Below, in pieces: positions 59,096 to 64,000 of a DNA stretch of 64,000 nt. Made by a program: the position numbers and the translations under genes. The DNA lies in NCBI RefSeq assembly GCF_000023145.1, contig NC_012704.1, forward strand, positions 1,860,001 to 1,924,000, given 5' to 3'. Source of the stretch: Corynebacterium kroppenstedtii DSM 44385. GTDB taxonomy: Bacteria; Actinomycetota; Actinomycetes; Mycobacteriales; Mycobacteriaceae. Numbering within the stretch: position 1 is the first letter of the stretch; each line of letters begins with the position of its first letter. Below the pieces are notes generated by a model. It did not search any database. It was not told the DNA's origin and saw only the letters and a program-made list of their open reading frames with translations.

Positions 59096-59299
59096 TCACA
59101 TAGTGTTCGGGCTATCTACGTTCATTCCGGATACGTACCCGTGGTCGGCTAAGAAGTCGGCAGCACGAAGAACCCTTACTAGGGCTTCAACATCCTCACC
59201 GTTTAGCCTTATGGACTTATCTCCAAGGGAGAGCACAACAACACCGTCACCGGTCGCTAGATGGAGCTCTGACGACCGAAACTCCAAAGCTGGTTTCAT
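59096..59299 (-). CDS. Small phage protein, 67 residues
   Basis: MKPALEFRSSELHLATGDGV, then VVLSLGDKSIRLNGEDVEAL and a helical end. Beta-rich with LNGEDVEALVRVLRAADFL as C-terminal helix, a common small-protein pattern of phages. ATG 59299 is coupled to the stop of a 16-codon peptide gene (TGATG). Confidence 0.65.
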   Translation of the reverse strand: MKPALEFRSSELHLATGDGVVVLSLGDKSIRLNGEDVEALVRVLRAADFLADHGYVSGMNVDSPNTM

Positions 59300-59349
59300 C
59301 ACTCTTCACCCCTATCCGTGTAGTCGTATTCAATGTTTTGTTTTTCCAT
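59299..59349 (-). CDS. 16-residue leader peptide
   Basis: MEKQNIEYDYTDRGEE and TGA, with AAGGA two bases before a well-placed ATG (59349); the stop overlaps the next ATG (TGATG). Probably a coupling peptide for the next gene and not a functional protein. Hard to prove. Confidence 0.4.
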   Translation of the reverse strand: MEKQNIEYDYTDRGEE

Positions 59350-59370
59350 GATCCTTATCCTCTTTTCCTT

Positions 59371-60141
59371 TTAGGCGGTGACGGCAAAGTATTCGTCCCA
59401 AACCTGCTGCATCAAAGACCGGTCCGCCTCCGTGTAGCCATAAGCCTCAATCACCCGACCGTTCGGCAACTCGACCGGAACCTTCTGTGGAACCACGCCA
59501 TGAGCATCCGTCCACGCAGCCTTCAAACGCTTCCCAAACATGGGGGCTTTAGCCGACAACTGTTTCTTCGACAGGCCCTTGCTCTTGAGGAAATCCTGCA
59601 CATACAGCGGTTTCCGGGCCGGGTCCAACTGTGGGGCCTCCCCCATACCGCGGGCCAGAATGATGCGGGCTTTAGCCTCAAGGAAATCGTCATGAATGAG
59701 GCCTTTCGCTGCCTGCGCTAGCTCCATCTGAGAGCGCAGCTCAAACATCAACGCCTTCTGTTGGTGCTCGGTAGCGCGAGGGTTGATCGCCCCGCCTTCG
59801 TTGAAATAGCGGTCGAGAGCGTCGGCTGCTTCGTTTTGGAACGCTTCGAGCGTGGGCCGAGCTTCCGGGGCGACGCGGTTGGTGTCGATAGTGGCTAGCC
59901 ACATCGTGAGTGTCCGACGATCAACCATGAACATCTCACGGCCTTGCCCGGATACCTGCATGGTCATCTTGACCACGCAGGCCCACGACTTGTCATGCAG
60001 CTTTCGATGCTGACTCTTCCAATCGAGACCTAGCACCTCGCAGATGTGGCGGGGTGACGCCCATTCTTTACCGTCCTCGGTTTGAACGGCTTTCAGTTCC
60101 GCGTTAGCACCCGGAACTGGTATAGTTACTAACTGCTCCAT
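59371..60141 (-). CDS. Phage antirepressor (P22_AR N-terminal type)
   Basis: 256 residues. Residues 1-120: P22 antirepressor N-terminal domain (GKEWASPRHICEVLGLDWKSQ, RKLHDKSWACVV, FMVDRRTLTMWLATID). C-terminal half helical and basic (KPLYVQDFLKSKGLSKKQLS; AYGYTEADRSLMQQVWDEYF). ATG 60141 with GGAGG. Upstream sense in this frame is not protein-like. Interferes with the phage repressor during induction or immunity. Confidence 0.85.
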   Translation of the reverse strand: MEQLVTIPVPGANAELKAVQTEDGKEWASPRHICEVLGLDWKSQHRKLHDKSWACVVKMTMQVSGQGREMFMVDRRTLTMWLATIDTNRVAPEARPTLEAFQNEAADALDRYFNEGGAINPRATEHQQKALMFELRSQMELAQAAKGLIHDDFLEAKARIILARGMGEAPQLDPARKPLYVQDFLKSKGLSKKQLSAKAPMFGKRLKAAWTDAHGVVPQKVPVELPNGRVIEAYGYTEADRSLMQQVWDEYFAVTA

Positions 60142-60190
60142 TTTGTTCCTCCTTTGGAACTCCGCGCCCCGGTTGCTGCCGGGGCATTTC

Positions 60191-60982
60191 TTATGCGGCT
60201 TGTGCAGGGGACAATGGGTCGATACAGGGCAATCCCAGCTTCCGGCGGATGAAATCAATCCCGCTGGGCTGCACATAGGTGGTGTAGCTCGTGCCCTGTG
60301 TCCCGTCTGAGCGCTCATAGTGGTGCGGCAGTACCTCGAAGTGGTGCATGTACTGCTGGTATGGGGTGTTCCGCATCGCCCCCTTAGTGATCAGTACGCC
60401 CCGGTTGCGGAGCTCCCGAAACAACCAGTTCTGCCCCTTGCCCAGCATCTTTGCCACCGCCCCGACCGAATACTTGCCGGTTGCGTCAAGGAAGGTGTCG
60501 TAGGCTTCCGCCTTCGGCGAGAGCTCCTTATTCTCTGCTTCTAGCGCGAGGCGTTCTTCCTCCGCGTTTAACGCAATCTGAAGAATCTCCGCGCGAGTCA
60601 ACGCAGCCGGGTCAAAGGAAGGCTTCGTCTCCGCTTCGCGGGTACGAAGTGCAAAATAGGACTGGGCAGCCGCAACTTCTGGCTTATTCGGGTCGCCGTT
60701 CATCGCCACCAGGTAAGCGGCCAAGCGGTTCAGATGGAAGTCTGTGCGAGGTCGCCCTCCCTCTGGGGCTTTTTCGGTGATCACCGAAAAACCTCCCTGA
60801 CCTGAGTTCTTAGCAGATGCCTCTGCTCGACGAGTGATCTTGTAGAAGTCTTCCCACCGCGCGTACCCCATGAGTGGCATAAGGTCGCGGGCTGACCAGT
60901 ATTCGGTACCGTCTTCGCGGGCTCGTTTAATCTGATCGAACGGGGTTACCCCGTCTGATGTGGTATGCTGTAAGTGCTTCAT
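60191..60982 (-). CDS. Phage antirepressor (DinD/Bro-like plus KilAC)
   Basis: 263 residues. N-terminal domain DGTEYWSARDLMPLMGYARWEDF...NRLAAYLVAMNGDPNKPEVA, matching DinD/Bro-like damage-inducible domains, then a coiled segment and a C-terminal KilAC domain (YSVGAVAKMLGKGQNWLFRELRNRGVLI). Second antirepressor in tandem. Ribosome site AAAGGAAA before ATG 60982. Confidence 0.85.
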   Translation of the reverse strand: MKHLQHTTSDGVTPFDQIKRAREDGTEYWSARDLMPLMGYARWEDFYKITRRAEASAKNSGQGGFSVITEKAPEGGRPRTDFHLNRLAAYLVAMNGDPNKPEVAAAQSYFALRTREAETKPSFDPAALTRAEILQIALNAEEERLALEAENKELSPKAEAYDTFLDATGKYSVGAVAKMLGKGQNWLFRELRNRGVLITKGAMRNTPYQQYMHHFEVLPHHYERSDGTQGTSYTTYVQPSGIDFIRRKLGLPCIDPLSPAQAA

Positions 60983-61032
60983 AATTTCCTTTCTGGGACT
61001 CTTCGCCCCTCGTTTCCGCGAGGGGCATTTTC

Positions 61033-61302
61033 TTATGCGGCAACAATGTCTTTGACATACCGCGCCCGACGAAGACGAACTTGCTCTTCAGTGACATCGA
61101 AAGCGTCCTGAAACTGAATTGGAAAAGCCGTGAGCACGGCACCGATGAACCGAGGGCTAGCCTCAACTCTCTGGTTAGCGTGACGGCTAACAGTCGAGGT
61201 CGTGACGTCCATTTTTTTCGCTAGGTTCGCCATTCCCCCGGCTTCAACAATCGCGTTATCGAGCCAGTCTTGACGGATGCGGATTGTATGTATTGTTTCC
61301 AT
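61033..61302 (-). CDS. Cro-like helix-turn-helix repressor
   Basis: 89 residues: RQDWLDNAIVEAGGMANLAK, then KMDVTTSTVSRHANQR as a Cro/CI helix-turn-helix, and a basic end. ATG 61302 with GGAGG seven bases upstream. Divergent from the repressor at 61446 across 143 bases of operators, the classic genetic switch. Confidence 0.82.
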   Translation of the reverse strand: METIHTIRIRQDWLDNAIVEAGGMANLAKKMDVTTSTVSRHANQRVEASPRFIGAVLTAFPIQFQDAFDVTEEQVRLRRARYVKDIVAA

Positions 61303-61445
61303 CTCAATCCCTCCAAGTTGTTTTATCCCTCCATCCTGTTGCGGAGGAACAATATTGACCATACACAAGGTATTGGAATTGCGCAACAGTACGTTGTGTT
61401 GGAACTCTCCTTGCGGTGTTGCAGACGCGCAACTATTATGGAGTT
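61303..61445. promoter_or_regulatory. Genetic-switch region with divergent promoters and GTTGC half-sites
   Basis: Rightward promoter: TTGCGG 61411-61416, 17 bases, TATTAT 61434-61439, six bases, then ATG 61446, which fits a leaderless repressor transcript. Leftward promoter: on the minus strand TTGCGC (about 61380-61385) and TATGGT 17 bases on, reading to the Cro-like gene. The half-site GTTGCG/CGCAAC recurs at about 61337, 61379, 61419 and 61428; the last two form GTTGC n6 GCAAC. Confidence 0.65.
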
Positions 61446-61931
61446 ATGACACAAACCCGCTGGTGGAAATACGTAACCAACCTCATTGGCGACTCCTCAT
61501 ATTCCGCCGCCGCCAACAAAGCTGGATTCGACAAATCCGCTTTCACACGGTGGAAGAAAGGGGCGAAAGCAGACCCAGAGTTTGTTATCAAGCTCGCCCG
61601 CGCTTACAACACCAACGTGCTCCAAGCCCTCGTAGAGGCAGAGTTCATCACCGCGAAAGAGGCAAAACTGAACCTTGTAGACACAGGTGGAACAAAACTA
61701 GCCGAGGCCACCGACGACGAACTCGCAGATGAAGTGCTCCGTCGTATGAAGCTCGGCGTCGAACGCGACGGACCACTAGACACCCCCATAGACGAGCTTG
61801 CACAACGCCGTCATGTCACACCCGACCCCTATGATGACGACGACACCATGCCAGAAGACGCAGCCGCATACGGAGGCCCCGATGAAGACAAACTCAAAGA
61901 AGAACGGGGGGAATACGGTTTCGACACGTAA
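61446..61931 (+). CDS. Phage repressor
   Basis: 161 residues. N-terminal helix-turn-helix SSYSAAANKAGFDKSAFTRW, then KKGAKADPEFVIKLARAYNTN, and an acidic C-terminal tail without a peptidase domain. Lysogeny repressor, probably cut or displaced with help from the ImmA-like peptidase encoded next. ATG 61446 is probably the transcript's first codon. Overlaps the ImmA gene by 50 bases. Confidence 0.82.
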   Translation: MTQTRWWKYVTNLIGDSSYSAAANKAGFDKSAFTRWKKGAKADPEFVIKLARAYNTNVLQALVEAEFITAKEAKLNLVDTGGTKLAEATDDELADEVLRRMKLGVERDGPLDTPIDELAQRRHVTPDPYDDDDTMPEDAAAYGGPDEDKLKEERGEYGFDT

Positions 61932-62307
61932 CCGACTCGACAAACTCGCCAAAACACTAGGTGTCACCATCACCTACCACCAAGGAGGCCACCCAGGCTG
62001 GTACAACCACCACCGCAAACAAATCAACCTCCGCCACGGAATGAGCACCACACAAGAAAACAGCGTCCTCGCCCACGAACTCGGCCACGCCGTCCACGGC
62101 GACCTCGGCCACGGCGACACACGGCAAGAAGCCCGGGCAGACCGGTTCGCCGCCCGCCTACTCATCTCAGAGGACGAATACCGGCTAGCCGAAATACTGC
62201 ACGGCCCCCACCCAGGGGCCATAGCCCACGAACTCGGCGTCACCAACCACCTCGTCACCGTATGGCAAAACACCCACCGGCCAGCCACCACACACCCACA
62301 CCCGTGA
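61882..62307 (+). CDS. ImmA/IrrE metallopeptidase of the immunity module
   Basis: 141 residues. HELGHAVHGDLGHGDTRQEARADRFAARLLI is a full HExxH...E site. Usually inactivates the repressor by cleavage after a signal. ATG 61882 with GGAGG upstream. The 3' terminal 100 bases recur at 63391-63509, after RhuM. Confidence 0.88.
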   Translation: MKTNSKKNGGNTVSTRNRLDKLAKTLGVTITYHQGGHPGWYNHHRKQINLRHGMSTTQENSVLAHELGHAVHGDLGHGDTRQEARADRFAARLLISEDEYRLAEILHGPHPGAIAHELGVTNHLVTVWQNTHRPATTHPHP

Positions 62308-62331
62308 ATTAAGCCCAGAAAGACAACGCGC

Positions 62332-63390
62332 GTGACCACACCCGACATACACCATGACAACCTCGGCGAATTCATCATCTACACCACCGACGACGGAACC
62401 ACCGAAGTCCAACTCCGACTCATCGACAACACCGTCTGGATGACCCAAACACAAATGGCCGAACTATTCGACGTATCCCGATCCAGTATCAGCGAACACC
62501 TCAAACACCTATTCAACGAAAACGAACTCAACCGCGTAGAAGTTGTTCGGAAATTCCGAAAAGACGCAGGTCGTACCCTAGACCACTACAACCTTGACGC
62601 GATCATGGCCGTCGGATTCCGCATCCGAGGCCCCCGAGGCATACAGTTCCGACGCTGGGCTACTGAAGTACTCACTGAGTACCTAATCAAAGGGTTCGTG
62701 CTCAACGATGACAAACTCAAAGACCCCCTCGGCGCGGACTACTTCGACGAACTCCTCGCACGCATCCGCGATATCCGCTCCTCCGAAGCTCGCCTCTACC
62801 TCGAACTACGCAACATCATCAGCCTTGCCGATGACTACGACCCGAACTCGCAACGCACACACCAATTGTTTGCCACAATTCAAGACAAACTGCACTACGC
62901 AATCACCGGTAACACTTCATCCGAAATCATTGCTACCCGCTGCGACCCCCAAGCCGACAACCTAGGCCTAACCTCTTGGAAGGGTGACATCGTCCGCAAA
63001 GGCGACATCCGCACGGCAAAAAACTACCTCACAAACAACGAGCTCAACCGCCTTAACCTGCTTGTATCCGGATTCTTAAACTATGCGGAAGACCAAGCCC
63101 AACGCCGGAAAGTTGTGCACATGAATGACTGGATCAAAAAAGCTGACCAATTCATAGAATTCAATGACTACGAGCCGCTAAAAGATCACGGAAGAATAAC
63201 TCGCGACAAGGCCAATGAACTAGCACAACAACGCTACGAGATCTTCAACCAAGGGCGAAAACAACTGGAAGACGACAAAGCCGAACGCGAGCTAGTAGAA
63301 ACCCTCCGCAAAGCTGATCGAGAGCTCCTAGCTCAACGTAAAAGACTCTCGCCACGCCACAAGTCGGATAGAGACGAAATCTCTAGATAG
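62332..63390 (+). CDS. rhuM: RhuM-family protein
   Basis: 352 residues, full RhuM domain: IDNTVWMTQTQMAELFDVSRSSISEHL as DNA-binding start, VVRKFRKDAGRTLDHYNLDAIMAVGFRI, FRRWATEVLTEYLIKGF, and the C-terminal DFxxFNEY-like NDYEPLKDHGRI. Named from a Salmonella pathogenicity island; molecular role unresolved. GTG 62332. Flanked by near-identical copies of the ImmA gene end, so an inserted cargo gene. Coding strand A/C-rich, like its neighbours. Confidence 0.87.
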   Translation: MTTPDIHHDNLGEFIIYTTDDGTTEVQLRLIDNTVWMTQTQMAELFDVSRSSISEHLKHLFNENELNRVEVVRKFRKDAGRTLDHYNLDAIMAVGFRIRGPRGIQFRRWATEVLTEYLIKGFVLNDDKLKDPLGADYFDELLARIRDIRSSEARLYLELRNIISLADDYDPNSQRTHQLFATIQDKLHYAITGNTSSEIIATRCDPQADNLGLTSWKGDIVRKGDIRTAKNYLTNNELNRLNLLVSGFLNYAEDQAQRRKVVHMNDWIKKADQFIEFNDYEPLKDHGRITRDKANELAQQRYEIFNQGRKQLEDDKAERELVETLRKADRELLAQRKRLSPRHKSDRDEISR

Positions 63391-63509
63391 TTTTCGCCCA
63401 CGAACTCGGCGTCACCATCCACCTAGTAGAGGTATGGCGGGAAACATGTGCCACCCGGATCACACCCCACCCCCGACCGAGCACACGCCCGCGAATTAAG
63501 CCCAGACAA
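63391..63509 (+). pseudogene. Orphan copy of the ImmA gene 3' end
   Basis: Frame FAHELGVTIHLVEVWRETCA and the following GAATTAAGCCCAGA match the end of the ImmA gene (AIAHELGVTNHLVTVWQNTH, then TGAATTAAGCCCAGA at 62306-62320). The copy is diverged and lacks everything upstream. Together with the true end it brackets RhuM in direct orientation. Confidence 0.82.
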
Positions 63510-63582
63510 GAATAAACAACTTTTACAACAACCAGGTCACGTTGGATTCATTAGATGAGTAAGCCCAACAAAACATAGAAAA

Positions 63583-63621
63583 AGTCCCCGTCCGTCAATG
63601 GACCAAAGACGAACGGGGACT
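63583..63621 (-). terminator. Leftward rho-independent terminator before the integrase
   Basis: Perfect 9-bp arms AGTCCCCGT and ACGGGGACT with a 21-base loop. On the minus strand the stem is followed by TTTTTC. Shields the immunity region from leftward transcription out of the integrase or chromosome side; on the plus strand the AAAAA lies before the stem. Confidence 0.65.
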
Positions 63622-63707
63622 CTGCTGCCCTTTGCCTCTCCGAAGAAAAGGCACCTCCCACTATACACAACAACAAGCCCAGCCACCCACCCCACAAGGA
63701 AACACAC

Positions 63708-64000
63708 ATGGCTATCAGCAAACGTACCACCACAACAGGAAAAACCAGGTGGGTTGCCCGCTACCGCGACCAGATCGGCACAGAACACTCCAAAACATTC
63801 CCCACCCAAAAACAAGCCAAAAACTATCTGCAAGAACAAGAGCGGGCACTCAGGCGCGGAGAATGGATCAACGAAAAAACGGCACCCACCCTAGGCGAAC
63901 TGTGGGAAACCTGGGAGGCTACCGCCACCACCCCAGGTACTCTCACCGTCCGACAACGAGCCGGAAAAAACCTCGGCAACCTCGCCGAATTACACATCAA
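63708..64000 (+). CDS. Tyrosine-type phage integrase, 3' end outside window
   Basis: The first 97 residues are visible: MAISKRTTTTGKTRWVARYR, the AP2-like arm-binding domain (HSKTFPTQKQAKNYLQEQERALRRGEW), and the start of the SAM-like core-binding domain (LGELWETWEATAT). The catalytic Arg/His/Tyr residues lie outside the window. AAGGA eight bases before ATG. Orientation toward the right places attR and the rest of the acyl-CoA dehydrogenase gene just after it. Confidence 0.9.
   Translation, partial: MAISKRTTTTGKTRWVARYRDQIGTEHSKTFPTQKQAKNYLQEQERALRRGEWINEKTAPTLGELWETWEATATTPGTLTVRQRAGKNLGNLAELHI

Noticed and set aside
1..64000. CRISPR array
   Set aside because: No series of regularly spaced 25-37 base repeats was seen, and no cas-like genes.

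Overview
The window looks like a Corynebacterium chromosome (Mycobacteriales): metX sits near a DUF3017 gene and folD, there are WhiB-like proteins, and the codon use is moderately high in G+C. The species cannot be told from the sequence. Positions 1 to about 12,080 are chromosomal. From about 12,080 to the right edge lies one large, nearly complete siphophage-type prophage.

Chromosomal part: the 3' part of metX; a PRC-barrel/DUF2382 stress-type protein; an MntR/DtxR-like regulator next to a three-gene metal ABC transporter (binding lipoprotein, ATPase, permease); a glutaminase fused to a STAS domain; a GNAT acetyltransferase; a secreted GH5 endoglycosylceramidase-like enzyme; DUF3017; folD; DUF1304. 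The last 30 codons of an acyl-CoA dehydrogenase gene (11986-12078, minus strand) mark the left prophage junction. The 5' part of that gene should lie just beyond the right edge, next to the integrase that starts at 63708.

Prophage, left to right: packaging and head (terminase small and large subunits, portal, MuF-like protein, scaffold, decoration-like and major capsid proteins, connectors); tail (major tail protein, two helical proteins, a second divergent tail-tube-like gene that runs by a frame change into a giant, almost wholly hydrophobic protein, two chaperone-like genes, a tape measure with lytic transglycosylase domain, Dit and Gp37-like proteins); lysis (GH25 endolysin, two holin-like proteins, HNH). 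A cargo zone (38.5-51 kb) then carries an SGNH hydrolase, a frameshifted SGNH copy, three secreted related proteins with an aerolysin-like sequence pattern, an arsenic cassette (arsA, arsD, and an arsR-arsC fusion, with a palindromic operator but no visible efflux pump) and an MmeI-like single-chain restriction-modification enzyme. The minus-strand early operon (58.9 to 50 kb) holds a YqaJ-type exonuclease, an Erf/RecT-type candidate, a replication initiator, SSB, two WhiB-like proteins, a resolvase-like nuclease and small genes. The immunity region (59.3-63.4 kb) holds two antirepressors, a Cro-like protein, a repressor probably translated leaderless, an ImmA-like peptidase and RhuM. The integrase is cut by the window edge.

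Most unusual points: the giant hydrophobic tail-operon protein and its duplicated tail-tube partner; the secreted trio as possible lysogenic-conversion factors; two miniature tRNA-like elements in the early leader; and a repeated architecture in which cargo is flanked by a degenerate copy of the 3' end of the neighbouring gene (43784-43915 against 50607; 63391-63509 against the end of the ImmA gene). A deleted MmeI-like remnant sits on the opposite strand within the tail operon.
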